A stretch of 64,000 nucleotides of DNA from Baylisascaris procyonis (taxonomy: Eukaryota; Nematoda; Chromadorea; Rhabditida; Ascarididae), in NCBI GenBank assembly GCA_037389465.1, contig JAZARR010000185.1:434001-498000 (forward strand), read 5' to 3'. The notes beneath the pieces were generated by a model, which worked only from the letters and a program-made list of their open reading frames with translations, was not told the origin of the DNA and made no database searches. The position numbers and the translations under genes are program-made. Positions 39,101-48,986 of this stretch are shown piece by piece. Every line of letters starts with the position of its first letter. Within the stretch, counting starts at the first letter, position 1.

Positions 39101-42100
39101 TCTCGTAATGCAACAACGCTCGATAGCTTCACATATCTACGCAAATAAATTTCGAGGCACGTGATTTTCTTTCAATGCAAGCGGATTCTTAAAAGAGACC
39201 AGATATTTGTGATAAAAGATGTCTTTTTATTTCCAACTGGTCGAAATATCTATTTCCTACTCTGTGAAATGTTGTTAATCTCATCTTTGATTTGTTACGG
39301 GAATGAACTTTACGGCGCACCAACAATTGAACGAATCAGGTTTTCTTTAATTCAAAAAAGGTTTCAGCGCCCTCCTCTTCCCCCCCCCCAGGAGATTCCA
39401 TGTTGATCATACAAGAATCTGATATCAGAAATGACACCTCTTTAATTCGATACTAATTCGACGCGCCTGATTTGCCCTGATAGATCGAGAAATATACCAT
39501 ACACAAAGACTCTTAAATATAAATAGAGGTCAAGAATTCAAAAGCTCGAGATATTCTCCCTATGGGTAATTTAAGGGTACTTATACATCCTGTAAATAAG
39601 AAATACAAGCGGGAAAACACATCAGGAGACTAGACGTTATATACGCACTCCGTTGCCTTCACCTGATAAAGCAATTAAACAAGCTGCCAACAAACAATAA
39701 AATGTGCAGACTAATGACCTATTCAATCCCACCGGTCGAGGAAACCTCCAAAAAAGTTGCACTTTTATGCCCTTTTAAAATCTGCCTAGCAAAACGGCAT
39801 TATTGCGCATCGTGTTGTTGCGACGTGTGCATATTAGTCAATCTGTTGGTACTTTCAATATCGTAGCCAGTGAAGACTAAGATGCAAAAATTGATGGGCA
39901 ATACTTAAATAGTTTAGCCGCCTTCATAGCACATTTCAATTTGGCTTATCAACTTCGAATCAAATTCCACATATTTGAAAATATAAACCTTTGTGCACAT
40001 TCAAGATCGTTTGCATTTTACTCATAGATAAGCTAGGTAGAGAAAGAATGAGCAATTTATTGGAGATTAACGTGGGTCATCGAAGTCGTTGAAATATGGA
40101 GGCACTCTCGATATTTTAACTTTCTGTTATTAACTTGTGAAATTGGTTTGTGAAATGAGCAAAATCGAAAGCGCAATTGTTTCAGCATTTCTCAACTATC
40201 TATTGAGCGACCGATGCAAAATAAAAACCCATCGATTTCATAAGTATAAAAATTTTCAACACTGTTAAATCTTTATAAGTTGTTTAGTGATAAATAGGAA
40301 ATAAGCTATAAGGGCTCATCCTATGATATGCACCGCATCAACCAAATTGTAGCTTTAGAAATTCTGAGACTGGAACTTCACAAGTGCAAACATTCAGACG
40401 GATACATGCATACCAACAAACATAAAATTGCAAGGCAAATATATGCATAAACGCTTGAAAATAGAAGCAACAAGTCTGTAAAGCACGCAAATTACCCTGA
40501 AAGGAGGTCAAATCTTGACTAGGTACTGCCTCTTTCGGCACCCGCTAAGCGGATAATCTGAGGCGCATAGGTAAGCAAACACGGTAAATTTTCAAATTGC
40601 ATTGTCGTCTTCGTTTGCACAAAATCATTGTAAGCGAAGTCGGAAAAGCGAAAGAAATGCATATGCCTCTTTCGCACAAATATACTCCAAAGCAGTTGAA
40701 AAGGCGTGGCAATCGGGGTACACCTAGCCCTGTTTCTGATCGTGACCTGAGCAAGAATTTAGTCTGAGTTCTGGAGCTTGCATATGCAGAAATGGAACAT
40801 CAAGATATTATAAAGATCCAAAATAAAAGAAATGGTCGAGTGCTGTTGCAGCTCATACGATAGACTAGTAAGAGGAAATTAGAGCACAGTTAAGATAGGA
40901 GTACTCACGATTGAATAAAGCGTCGCCGCTCCCAGAAGGAAAAGCTCCATGAGAGCCCAACCCCTCGCTTCATGATGTCTGCGACGTTCCCTGAAGACGA
41001 GCGGAACGAGAAGCACACAAAGTAGAGCGCACGCTGCATTGAAAAGCACTAGAATGCCTCTGCCTTGTTCAGCACGGTCCCTGCATAACGCAGTTTCATT
41101 GGAACAACACGTCCGCGCATGGACTCTCGTCCCACCATGCACCGTCCATGTGCACTGAAATTTCAACAACGAGATTTCAACAACAAATTCCGTTATATAA
41201 ATATTACCACTCAGTTTGCTTTTAAATCACCCATATTCATTTATGAAGTTGTAGTTGTGATACTACTAAAATGCTACGACATTAATGACTTACGAATTAA
41301 TCGATTGCAAACTTTACAACACTCCATGACGCCATCTTCTACAACGTTTTTGAGCAAAAGCGTTTTTTTTTTTCTATACAGGAAGGGCATCCTTTCCGAG
41401 GAAATGTTTTGCGCAACTCTTTTTGTACACTGTTCCGAGGTCATTATATTTAGGTAATATCCAGTGGAACTGGTACGTAACTAAGTGAAGACAAACTTCA
41501 AGGCTTGCATTAGCATATGAAGCAGCGCTAGCACATTGAATAACGAGGTGTGAAAAGGATAGGTGGGGGAAGGGGTTGCAGAATTGAAATAAGCGCAAAT
41601 TTGACGTCACAGAAGCGTTGCTTTCCCAACTATCAACATCGAAAGCGCATTGGAGCGATATATTCAACACCTATGTGCCAGGTAGTTTAAACTTGGCAAC
41701 AACTGACGCTAGAGCTATAAAATAAGACGGGTATAACGTATAATTTAATAGTTTTTGCATCGGTTCGCAAAACAAGAGTAAGGGCGTGCAGAAGCGGTCA
41801 ATACAATATACGCTTTTGCATCCTATCCATACAGCCAACCGCCTTTATGATTTTCCAAAAGAAAATAGAATACGCATAAAAACGCTTTCATATTTCAGCT
41901 AATCTACCCAATAGCACAAACCTTTCAAAAGATTTCCTTTTCTATGACCAAACCGACATTGAGGTGAGAAGCTTGTCAATATAAAATACTAGGAAATTTC
42001 TTCGACTCTTCATATGCATGAAACCAGTTCTGTGCTACCCAGCAAATTGCTCGTTATCGCCTCTCGGAAAACTGCACAAAGGACGATTTTTTGCCGAAAA

Positions 42101-45100
42101 TTTGCATCTGCTATTTGCACCAAATATTGAATATTATAGCTTTTTCTAATTATTTTTTCACTTTCTGATTGCATCAGTCTTTTGCACGTGATTCTTAAAC
42201 ATCAAGATGCGCTGGGAAAGAAACATTTTCACACATACATCACTTCAACGTCGGCCAAATCCATAACGTAGTACCAAGTTTTAGGCACATTTATAAAAAG
42301 TATTGAACATTTGCAAGAAACTGGCATGTCTCCCTACTCAATTATCTTTGGATTCAGTTGGCCAAAGAGAGGACAGAATAGCATGAATTTACACATGAAC
42401 CGAAAAAAGTTGGATGAAATATTCCCTCGGAAGTTATCGCCAACGAAATCTTGCGTCTCACATTCCTACTCGTTAGAGAATGTCCATTTTTTCCGGGGTA
42501 TGAAAATTTCCTGATACTTCCTCCCTTTTCATTGGATCACGACAAGCGTTTGTGATCAACTGAAAACATCTCCGGTTACCATCTGCTACTCTTTCCCATG
42601 AGGCAAAATGTTTCGGTTCGATTTATGACGCAAATTCAATAGAACAACAGCGAGCAAGGGATGGTTTGGCTTGATGATAACCATAGCCGCAGTTCATTTA
42701 GCCAAATATTATTAATCCATGGGGACAACATCTTTCTCCACTAGACGAAGAATAAATGCAGCGCCTAATGGGAATCTCTCAAAAGGTCATTTGAGTGGTT
42801 GCATGAGCTTAAATGTAATAAGAAGTACATGACTTAGGAGTATTACTTCACGAATGCAGAAATATTAACGAGGAAATGTTTTAACAAGTTAATGTGCCTT
42901 TTTTTCACTCTTTACGAAACGTGTTCTGTCCAAGCTTGAAAATAAAAAACGACCCAAAATATGACTAAAAGGCGCAAAAAAGGAACACTTGTATAGCCTG
43001 AATACACTGAAGAGACCATTTAAGAACTGGAACATAGAATAACAGTGAGATTTTAGAATAAGGAGAGAGAACTTTATAGAATTTCGAATGCATAAAATGC
43101 GCTTTATAAATTCTTTGACCAGGAAAGAAACGTTGTTGAATGTGGATGTGCAAACTCACCCGAATGCTGGAATATTCGTTATATCAATGGCAGCAATGAG
43201 AAGCTGGTGGACGATAACGAAAAGCGTTTCGATGGTAACCAGAAGCACTCACAACGCATTTCAACCAGAGTACGTTAAATTTGTCGTTCAGAACGATAAC
43301 AGTTAATCTCATCCTATTCATTGTGTGCGGCGTCTGTCTGACTGATACTGTATTCCACACTATCTATCTCGCGCGGTCAATGGCCTTCTACAGATATTTT
43401 ACAGGATATTAGTCGTTTCCTATCATTCCTTATATTTCAATAGCACATGGCAATACGTATAGTGATAGGTTTATGGAAGAAGGCACCCGCTATTGAAGCT
43501 GAAATGAAACGATTCACGAATCAATCAAACAGTCCTCATTCTACTTATCTTAATGATGTTTCGTGTAGAATTATGGAAAGAATTACAGCCAAGAGTATAT
43601 CACTCTCGCTGTGCTGCAAAGTTTTCTTAATTAGTCGCAAATAAGCAATTTAGAAAGTCCTGAATTTTAAAGAACTGGGAGTGATTTAATTGAAATGTAC
43701 AAGATGATATATGGTCACATCAGTTTAAACCATAACGAGCACATTACGCTCGCTTATAGCGATTCGATTATTGGAATGGTCGGTTGAAGATATCAATCAG
43801 CCGATTTTAGGGCATACGAAATACGTAAACATCCCTTTATCATCAGAGCAATTAGCATTCGAAACGACCTTCCTAGGTGCAATGTTTTCCGCCTAACCTA
43901 GATAGTTTTAAGATCCTCTCACAACACTTATGTCGTGATTATCGTTTCAACTTTAAGAGAGCTATTTTTTGCAAGAATATTTTCTAAGCGATGATTGATT
44001 TTTCACTTTCATTTCTTCATATTTTATCCCATAATTTTCCGTTTTTCTCTTTTTTATGTCATTCAAATAGATATTTGAGGAAAAATGTAACATTTTCCAG
44101 CAACTAAACACATTGCCGGTTTGCTGTCAATATTGGTCTGCTTTTTTGATTGAATCTTTGGTTAAAACTTTTCGTTTGGTTTTGAAAACTTCTTTCAGGA
44201 CCTTAATTTTGGAAACTTCAATATTATTCGGTTCAAAATCAAACAATTCTAAAATTCCATACCAAAATGAAAACTTCAATTTTCAGTCCAAACCAAAATA
44301 TCAAAAACGGAACCCAAATTTGACGCTGTTCGAATTATGGAAGCCAAGCTAACGAGTTTCTAGTAACCAGCAAAAATCGTTAAATTTCCATGAGTACAGC
44401 TATCTCCCGTTATCAGTCGCTATTTTGGCCACTTCTATTTCTAAGGAGAGTGAAACAATGCGTATTTACTATTCAGTCCTCCATATATGAAGGATCTTAT
44501 CCGAGGACGAAAACGCACCTTCCTTGGCTTTCTGATTTCGTTCCTAAGGCTATCCAATCTACTGCTTCATTTTGCACCTACAACAAATGCACTCTGCATC
44601 TAACCTTGAAGGATGCTTCCCAAGTTCATCTTTTAATCGTGATGAAATACTGGTTTTTTAGGTTCTCCCTGATGTATTAAAACAGCTGTCTTATAAGCAA
44701 TATCGGAAACGCTAGTATCGCGCAAGCCGTTTGGCACAATTTTTACATGTTGGTTTTTTCCGATTTTAGCCATTCACCCAAGGGAAGTTCCTTCTTGTAC
44801 CTCCTACTGTCATCTTAAAAGCAACCTATGGTTACGGACATGGTATGCAAACGTTGTTAAGCAAGAATCAAGTAAAATGAATGCTCAAACCGATTCAGTA
44901 CTGCGAGTAAAAAAAGCGCACAAGCGAATACAGTCTGTAAATAGGGAAGCAATAACGCGAATGAGTTGAAAAAGAAGAATGACTGAATTGATCGAGTGAT
45001 GCAAATGCTGACTGAGCAAGAAAATGTTGCAGACATTCGATGTTCTTATGCAAAAATAATGATACAAAAGCGAATTAGAATCAAAATATGTGCGTAAATA

Positions 45101-48100
45101 TAGATTTGAATCGAATGTCGGTAGAGCAATGATGCTTTTATTGCGGTATTACGAGAAAAAAAATGACAACATAATAAACGATTTATTTATGGTAACTGTT
45201 CAATTCATTTTTTTTTTAAATCGAAACGTCAACGCAACAAATAACCACTTTATTTTGGTCCAGTACTCAAAACATGGTAGCGATAGCATTACTGACGTAT
45301 ATTAGAGAAGGTTAAATTCTAAAATCATGCCAACGTCTTTCCCAGTGCCTTTGACAGCTATCGATGAAAATATAGATGCAATACTGCATATTTTTGATCA
45401 ATTTTTGATCATTCACGAAAGCCAATGGCTTGATGATGGAACTTCAAAAGAGCGCATGTTGTGCTAGCTCCTCTTGTGGCATGTTTATCCCTTTCTGTCG
45501 CATATATAATCGAAAACGCAGTTTATTCGTCACTACCGTCTTCACTAGAATACGATCGCCGCATGTGGCCAACGGGTCATTGCGTTCATTAGCTGTGTTA
45601 AACGCTCAGATAGGAAAGAAGATTGGTTGCAATAAGACCTCTCTCTTCACACGAAACGCCATAGCAAAACCTCATAAACACTCACTCCTCCCTCCTCTTG
45701 CAAGCACGAAACCCTGCAAAGAGGAGCTCAACGCAGAAATAACTGAATTACGTCAAAAGAAGGGACTTAAATATGTATGCAAGTTGTTTTCTTTTTAAAC
45801 GTATTATCTCACATCATTCTGCATTCTATGCGTTTGTCCGTCTGTTTGATAGTTCTAAGTCACAAAAACACAAGAGTTGGGGAGGTGAAATCTGATGTAT
45901 GGTCTGACCTTAAATTCATTAAATTTTTCCGTACTTTGAAGGAATCATTGAATTCGACCGATAACTACCCCTAGAACAAAGTAGTGAAAAAAATTTCGAC
46001 AGCATCTTCTCAATCACGCAGCTGGCATTATGTCCAACGTAGCTTCTGTTTGCAACTAGAGAGAAGGAAGATGGCAATGCAGAACGTCGCTCTAAACTTA
46101 TTACTATATCATATCTTAAGCATGTGAAACACACTACCCGCAATGAGCATGTGAAACACTACCCGCAACTACAAATTCTGCCCTACACACTTACAAACGA
46201 AATTTGGTTGCTCCTTCTGTGGTGTCTGATTTTTCATGACTGCTCAATGCTAGCTGCCTTTGTTGTTATTTACTATCATACTATCATTATTACACCCAGC
46301 CTATAAGCGTTATTCATTATTACATCCAGCCTATAAGCGTTCTTTATTTTGTTTCTTTCTAAACGTTTTCACTACTTCATCGATTCATCGTTATTGCTAT
46401 CTTGCCGTTCATGCTGAAAGGTAGTTGCAAGCGCGTACATCTTTCCTTATTCAACTGGAGAGGTTTTCATTAATTAGGCCTAAATCCTGTGTTCTAAATA
46501 CAGCTCAAGGACAATTCTTTTTGGTTCTTTTTGGTTTTTGGTTTTGGTTCAAGAGTCTGACTTCTTAGAAAATTTATTGCTAGGTGTGTTGTTATTTTCA
46601 ATTGTTGACAAGGTAGACGTTTAAAAGTTTCTGTTGCGTTTAAAGCAACGAAAACAACTGCATTTATGATGGCTAATTCCGAAAACATTATTGCTTTTAT
46701 ATCCGAGCCAGAGCAAAAAGTGGGCTCAGCGAGTGAAAGTTGCCGCGAAAGTTCATCTTCTGTTGTAAAACTTCCTCATCTTCACATTTTTCTCTATCAA
46801 CAGGTCAGATTTTCTTCCCTCATTTTTTCCGCATACGAAAGTTAATATCACCACCCGTCTTCCCTCTACGATCCATCCGTCATTTAAATATCATCGCCGC
46901 AATTTTGAATTCTCCCCTGCGCACCGCTTTCACATAGCTGCCAACACTTTTGGATCTCCCCACCGTCACTTGCAATGCGCACGTTGAATGCATTCAGGTA
47001 CGTTTAGTGAGCAAGATTAATATGCGTGTGACTTTTCAAGTCCGAAATTTATCAGCTGCCAATTCAGGGCACGCATTAGGAACGCGTCCAAAATTTATCA
47101 GCTTGCATATATTCTACTGCAATAACACGCTCAAGGGCGATATGTTATATTTCAGGAATTAAAATTTGTTATATGCTGTACTATAAATATTTCTGGCTAG
47201 CTACTTTATCCAATGCCAGATAGATGTAAACATAATTGAAGTAAGGAGTCAATTTTACAACAGACGACATTAGATGAAAATTTTTATGCATTTGCCATGA
47301 GACGACAATGCAGACAAATAGGATTCTACCGCAATTCTACTAAAAAAACGGAAGAAAACTGCAACATTGCTAAACTAAAACAGCGCTATGACACATTATC
47401 GCCAATGTTTCAACACGCATGAGAGGTTGGAAAAAGGTGAGGCTTTCCTCTTTGTAACTCAAAAATATTTTCGACCATTAGTGCTCCTGTGCCATTCAGT
47501 CTTTAACGTTCACCTCATACCTTGCTTATTCCTATGAGAAAGCTGTTCGACGTCCTATCTTTGCATATATATGTGAGTCGATTTGTCTGCCTGTTCGACA
47601 GCAACAGTTCAAGAAACACTGAAGCTCAAAAGATGAACTTAAGTGCATAAATTTTTTTTGTCTTAAGCTGACTCCATATTTCATCACTCAGATTAATTCA
47701 TCAAGTCCGAAATGAGTTATATGCATTAAAGGTCCTCAAATCCCGGTCAAATCACATTTTAAAACCCGTCCAGTTGGGAAAACGGATCTACTTAAAACAT
47801 TTGTAGAGGTGACGAGTGCACTTAAAATATTAACGCACGCTTAAAACGTTTATAATAAGCAATGGATTTATTTACTTGTTTGTTATTATTTATTTACGTG
47901 TTTGCTATTGCAATAGCTAATGCGCAGTTCAGATGGCAATAAGTTAACAGCAATCTGCAAAATAGATGGAATTAAACCAGTGAAAACGAAGTAGAAGAAC
48001 AGCAAAAAACAACACCACCAAAGTAAAATATGGACCGCATAACAAAGCACTTGTTTCGCTTTGGAATCCAGCATTTCAATTTTTCCATTCCGGTTTTAGT

Positions 48101-48716
48101 GAAAATTGTTCCGGTTGAGACCTAAACATGAATTTTTCACACTCGAGTAAAAACATTCAGCTACCTTTTCACTCTGGCATTCCGAGAAAGCACACGCGTC
48201 CAGATCAAATGGTGACAGTCTTAACGTAAGGAACGAAGTAGGTGATACGGTCGGATAGAGCAATGTTGGAATCCAGATCGGTTCGCTGTTTGGCTCACAA
48301 ATCAACTGCAACGTGTAGAGAGGAGCTGATGAATTAAGTCGTAGAATTGGTTTGGCAGTTAACGTCGCATTCGAAGGCAATTGTAGTGGATGAAGGTGCG
48401 GATGTTGAGCGATCAGCCGCGCAAGTAGAAGCAATTGCGAGTAACGAGCATTCAGCTCACGACCCAATAATCTATGCAAACTATTCAGCGCTACAACGCG
48501 ATCACATTGCGATGTGTCGTCAAGTTGTGCGAGAAGTGTTGATAATAGCTCAGGGTTATCGTTCTTGTAGGCATGATTGTTGAACCGAGTAGTGCTATTT
48601 TTACTGCTTCTTATATTGCTCTTGGCGGTCGTCATACGACTAGTATTTGCATCCGTGCAAATAAAAGCCGACAAAACGACGGCTAGACCGGCGAAAGCGT
48701 TCACGTCGGCGAACAT
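7848..48716 (-). CDS. GPR158/GPR179-like orphan class C GPCR
   Basis: Spliced - strand gene of up to 13 exons and 944 codons. The N-terminus has a signal peptide and an extracellular domain with four N-glycosylation sequons. It is followed by seven membrane spans of class C type and then by a cytoplasmic segment, DMNPEDIR joined to [18 protein letters not shown] and [12 protein letters not shown]. This closely resembles the DPEDIRDELKKLYAQL and NPHLQKKR helix of vertebrate GPR158. Human GPR158 acts through RGS7-Gbeta5 at synapses; whether this protein does so is unknown. Exons from TM1 to the helix are solid: splice sites, phases and family motifs all agree. The exon at 47.9 kb and the chain below 20.7 kb are weaker, resting on open frame, splice consensus and matching phase only. 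Exons may be missing between 48165 and 41154 and between 26193 and 20629. Confidence 0.85.
8112..8532 (-). CDS. Penultimate - strand tail exon inside the TINAG-like intron
   Basis: A 421-base open exon. Acceptor is attacaccttgcag; an alternative acceptor eight bases further in is out of phase with the exon upstream. Donor is AC|gtaagc. It contains a His-rich run ([15 protein letters not shown]), [38 protein letters not shown] and [18 protein letters not shown]. Composition is that of a disordered cytoplasmic tail. A real exon by length and splice sites; assignment to the receptor gene is inferred from phase. Confidence 0.65.
10158..10803 (+). pseudogene. Decayed acidic coding sequence in TINAG-like intron 3
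   Basis: One frame reads like protein for about 640 bases but is broken by stops near 10309, 10350 and 10659. It runs [20 protein letters not shown], an acidic middle ([38 protein letters not shown]), and then [20 protein letters not shown]. No family recognised. It could be an old transposon or a retroposed gene copy. Confidence 0.35.
12638..12811 (+). CDS. TINAG-like exon with the altered active site
   Basis: The acceptor follows a run of 14 T; the donor is gttcct. It reads [15 protein letters not shown], where active papains have SCWAFS, then LSAQQLLSC and [14 protein letters not shown]. The nucleophilic Cys is Ser, the family's usual change. Trp26 is kept. Confidence 0.95.
13229..13384 (+). 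CDS. TINAG-like exon: ELCYPYESG segment
   Basis: Acceptor is ttccattcag and donor is gttagt. It encodes [21 protein letters not shown] and MTPPY. This matches the CYPY region and the Cys-containing loop of cathepsin B-like folds. Phase 2 on both sides. Confidence 0.93.
13577..13734 (-). CDS. GPR158-like tail exon or separate antisense gene exon
   Basis: Acceptor is ttaactctctaag (moderate) and donor is CAG|gtgaat (good). It begins [20 protein letters not shown] and ends [20 protein letters not shown]. It lies inside intron 5 of the + strand TINAG-like gene. Phase 2 in, phase 1 out, as needed by the exons around it. Identity unknown. Confidence 0.5.
13874..14702 (+). pseudogene. Coding-like island in TINAG-like intron 5
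   Basis: Three + strand open pieces in different frames lie close together. One at 13874-14122 contains [19 protein letters not shown]. One from about 14350 contains [20 protein letters not shown] and [19 protein letters not shown]. One ending at 14702 contains [20 protein letters not shown]. The last two overlap in shifted frames, as in a frameshifted relic. No family recognised. Confidence 0.3.
15417..15512 (+). CDS. TINAG-like exon: [17 protein letters not shown]
   Basis: Acceptor is tttttacag and donor is gtgggt. It encodes [20 protein letters not shown] and [11 protein letters not shown], the conserved NGPV segment of the right domain. Eleven bases after the exon end, a 62 bp TA repeat begins. 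Confidence 0.95.
15524..15585. repeat. TA microsatellite, 31 units
   Basis: Uninterrupted TA dinucleotides, 62 bp, beginning 11 bases after the donor of the 15417-15512 exon. It creates Tyr/Ile artefact reading frames on the + strand. Confidence 0.99.
15706..15925. repeat. GC-rich, hairpin-forming dispersed-repeat-like block
   Basis: Clearly richer in GC than its surroundings, with several inverted pairs: GGCTCGTC with GACGAGCC, TCGGGAC with GTCCCGA, GGCTC with GAGCC. It sits in a 466 bp intron next to the TA microsatellite. The look is that of a nematode non-LTR or SINE-like 3' region ending in a simple repeat. Family assignment is inference. Confidence 0.5.
15979..16065 (+). CDS. TINAG-like exon carrying the catalytic-His position
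   Basis: Acceptor is gcatttgcag and donor is gtaatc. It encodes [17 protein letters not shown] and then GYHSVRII. The His of the papain triad is present. The acidic insert SEDKEEEH precedes it. Phase 2 on both sides. Confidence 0.93.
17900..18113 (+). CDS. TINAG-like terminal exon
   Basis: Acceptor is aaaaatttttcag. It encodes [44 protein letters not shown] and a 20-residue Lys/Arg-rich tail ending at TAA. The Asn of the triad (NSWG) is kept. Confidence 0.95.
18114..19891. other. Non-coding gap between TINAG-like stop and the nearest - strand exon
   Basis: Contains the TINAG-like 3' UTR and poly(A) signal. Near 19148-19205 the short palindromic motif ggatatcca is repeated. No supported coding exon on either strand; if the tail model is right, this is intron on the - strand. 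Confidence 0.5.
18310..18315 (+). terminator. Poly(A) signal of the TINAG-like gene
   Basis: AATAAA lies about 200 bases after the stop codon and is the first perfect hexamer there, giving a plausible 3' UTR end. Confidence 0.6.
19892..20097 (-). CDS. GPR158-like tail exon (tentative)
   Basis: Acceptor is tatatgctcag and donor is gtaaca. It begins [20 protein letters not shown] and continues through [20 protein letters not shown]. Open frame and phase (0 in, 2 out) fit its neighbours. It matches no domain I know. It could belong to a separate gene or be chance. Confidence 0.45.
20525..20629 (-). CDS. GPR158-like tail exon (probable)
   Basis: Acceptor is ttaaatgttcag. It encodes [20 protein letters not shown] and then [15 protein letters not shown], before a donor gtacga in phase 0. 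If that donor is not used, the frame stops four codons later (TGA at 20513-20515). No poly(A) hexamer follows that stop, so continuation is preferred. The phase fits both the 26.2 kb exon and the next one. Confidence 0.6.
21077..21157. repeat. Compound microsatellite ATATAA / TAAA / TA
   Basis: Seven or so ATATAA-type units are followed by about five TAAA units and then about nine TA units, all contiguous. It lies in the intron between the 26.2 and 20.6 kb exons. Confidence 0.95.
21690..22052 (+). other. Unidentified open segment of about 100 codons
   Basis: Contains [20 protein letters not shown] and [20 protein letters not shown], ending at TGA. Basic and protein-like, with no splice context resolved and no family recognised. 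Opposite strand to the receptor gene. Confidence 0.25.
26193..26357 (-). CDS. GPR158-like exon: conserved cytoplasmic helix
   Basis: Acceptor is aactgttgtcag and donor is gttagc. It reads [19 protein letters not shown], then [19 protein letters not shown] and PPSSSPK. This is the most diagnostic match to GPR158/179 (ELKKLYTQLEVYKRKK, NPHLQKK), a predicted coiled coil. Phase 0 on both sides. Confidence 0.92.
27448..27600 (-). CDS. GPR158-like exon: post-TM7 tail, first part
   Basis: Acceptor is tatattgcag and donor is gtgcct. It reads [35 protein letters not shown] and VDMNPEDIR. The last nine residues align with DPEDIR of vertebrate GPR158. Phase 0 on both sides. Confidence 0.88.
30839..30953 (-). 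CDS. GPR158-like exon: TM7
   Basis: Acceptor is ttatctttgcag and donor is gtaagt. It reads [20 protein letters not shown] then [18 protein letters not shown], matching the HLTVTVTIGLLLIPKF type of TM7 in this family. Phase 2 in, phase 0 out. Confidence 0.92.
31811..31859. repeat. 20 bp tandem repeat, 2.5 copies
   Basis: The unit gaacgtgaacatttactg plus two bases occurs twice, followed by a partial third copy. Confidence 0.9.
32947..33282 (-). CDS. GPR158-like exon: TM4, TM5 and TM6
   Basis: Acceptor is ttattttcag. It encodes [22 protein letters not shown]4 ([20 protein letters not shown]), an extracellular loop with WPQC (partner Cys for TM3), TM5 ([17 protein letters not shown]) and TM6 ([19 protein letters not shown]). 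The donor is gtttgc. It is chosen because the CG left behind joins to A in the TM7 exon and gives Arg, as in vertebrate GPR158 (IRF). Confidence 0.92.
37891..38000 (-). CDS. GPR158-like exon: TM3
   Basis: Acceptor is gctgtttgcag and donor is gtgaga. It encodes [20 protein letters not shown] and [16 protein letters not shown]. The Cys at the outer end of TM3 and the GFS-x-x-YG-x-x-x-LK-x-YR pattern are typical of class C TM3. The split Arg codon joins to NLQEYRV in the next exon. Confidence 0.93.
38037..38252 (+). other. Unidentified 71-codon open segment beside the LINE remnant
   Basis: Starts after a TAG that could also serve as an acceptor. Reads [39 protein letters not shown], and ends at TGA. 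Protein-like composition, no family recognised. It may be part of the same degraded element. Confidence 0.25.
38400..38600 (+). mobile_element. Non-LTR retrotransposon remnant (RT C-terminus)
   Basis: Reads [19 protein letters not shown] and [14 protein letters not shown]. This is the common C-terminal pattern of LINE reverse transcriptases (WN-x-LP...VV...F-K-x-R-L). A stop precedes it in frame by seven codons and nothing complete remains. It lies in the intron between the TM1-2 and TM3 exons of the receptor, on the opposite strand. Confidence 0.6.
40909..41154 (-). CDS. GPR158-like exon: pre-TM Cys segment, TM1 and TM2
   Basis: Acceptor is gaaatttcag and donor is gtgagt. It starts [20 protein letters not shown], a Cys-rich linker, then TM1 ([20 protein letters not shown]), a basic first intracellular loop ([12 protein letters not shown]) and TM2 ([16 protein letters not shown]). 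82 codons, phase 0 at both ends. Confidence 0.92.
43096..43276 (+). other. Unidentified exon-like segment inside receptor intron
   Basis: An open frame from a TAA to a TAA reading [20 protein letters not shown] then [21 protein letters not shown] possible acceptor (cttttgaccag-like) is at 43122 and a donor AGA|gtacgt near 43270. No family recognised; it could be a nested gene exon or relic. Confidence 0.3.
46285..46344. repeat. 30 bp tandem duplication
   Basis: Two adjacent copies of a unit beginning cattattaca and containing cagcctataagcgtt, differing at two positions. In a receptor intron. A smaller duplication with the unit gcatgtgaaacac lies just before it, near 46117-46165. Confidence 0.9.
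47898..47954 (-). CDS. GPR158-like possible small ectodomain exon
   Basis: A 19-codon open segment ([19 protein letters not shown]) lies between a strong acceptor, ctattttgcag, and the donor gtaaat. It is phase 0 at both ends, matching the exons either side. There is no family motif, so it could be chance. Confidence 0.4.
48165..48716 (-). CDS. GPR158-like exon 1: signal peptide and ectodomain
   Basis: The longest open segment of the window (184 codons). ATG at 48716 is preceded in frame by TGA, so it is the start. Residues 6-22 are hydrophobic ([14 protein letters not shown]), a signal peptide. Sequons NTS, NST, NAT and NSS are present, with a helical stretch [19 protein letters not shown] and later WIPTLLYP and [13 protein letters not shown]. 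The last part may correspond to the extracellular Cache-like domain of GPR158, which is inferred. The donor gtagct follows SEK in phase 0. Confidence 0.8.
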
Positions 48717-48963
48717 TCAGCATCCGATACAATCGAGAGATACAACTGCAAGGCTCTTATAAGCACTTTTGGCACACTCTAGAGGACAACCGATGAGCCA
48801 GCAATATGAGCATAGGCAAGCAGACAGATGTGACAGTTATAGGTGACGTTTCCTCTCCCACATAGATGATGAGGGTTGATGATAGTCCACAGTAAGAATG
48901 GACACAAAAAAACAGGCCAATGAGTTCAATATAAAAGGCTATGCTTACAAGGATGATGGCGGA

Positions 48964-48986
48964 GGACGTGAGGGACGTGGGACGTG
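48964..48986. promoter_or_regulatory. Triple GGACGTG cluster upstream of receptor start
   Basis: Three copies of GGACGTG within 23 bases, about 250 bases upstream of the receptor ATG (CACGTCC on its strand). Such ACGTG cores can bind bZIP or bHLH factors; function is inferred only from position and repetition. Confidence 0.3.

Noticed and set aside
45430..45798. 122-codon + strand frame
   Set aside because: Low-complexity middle, no motif, and lies in a receptor intron on the other strand.
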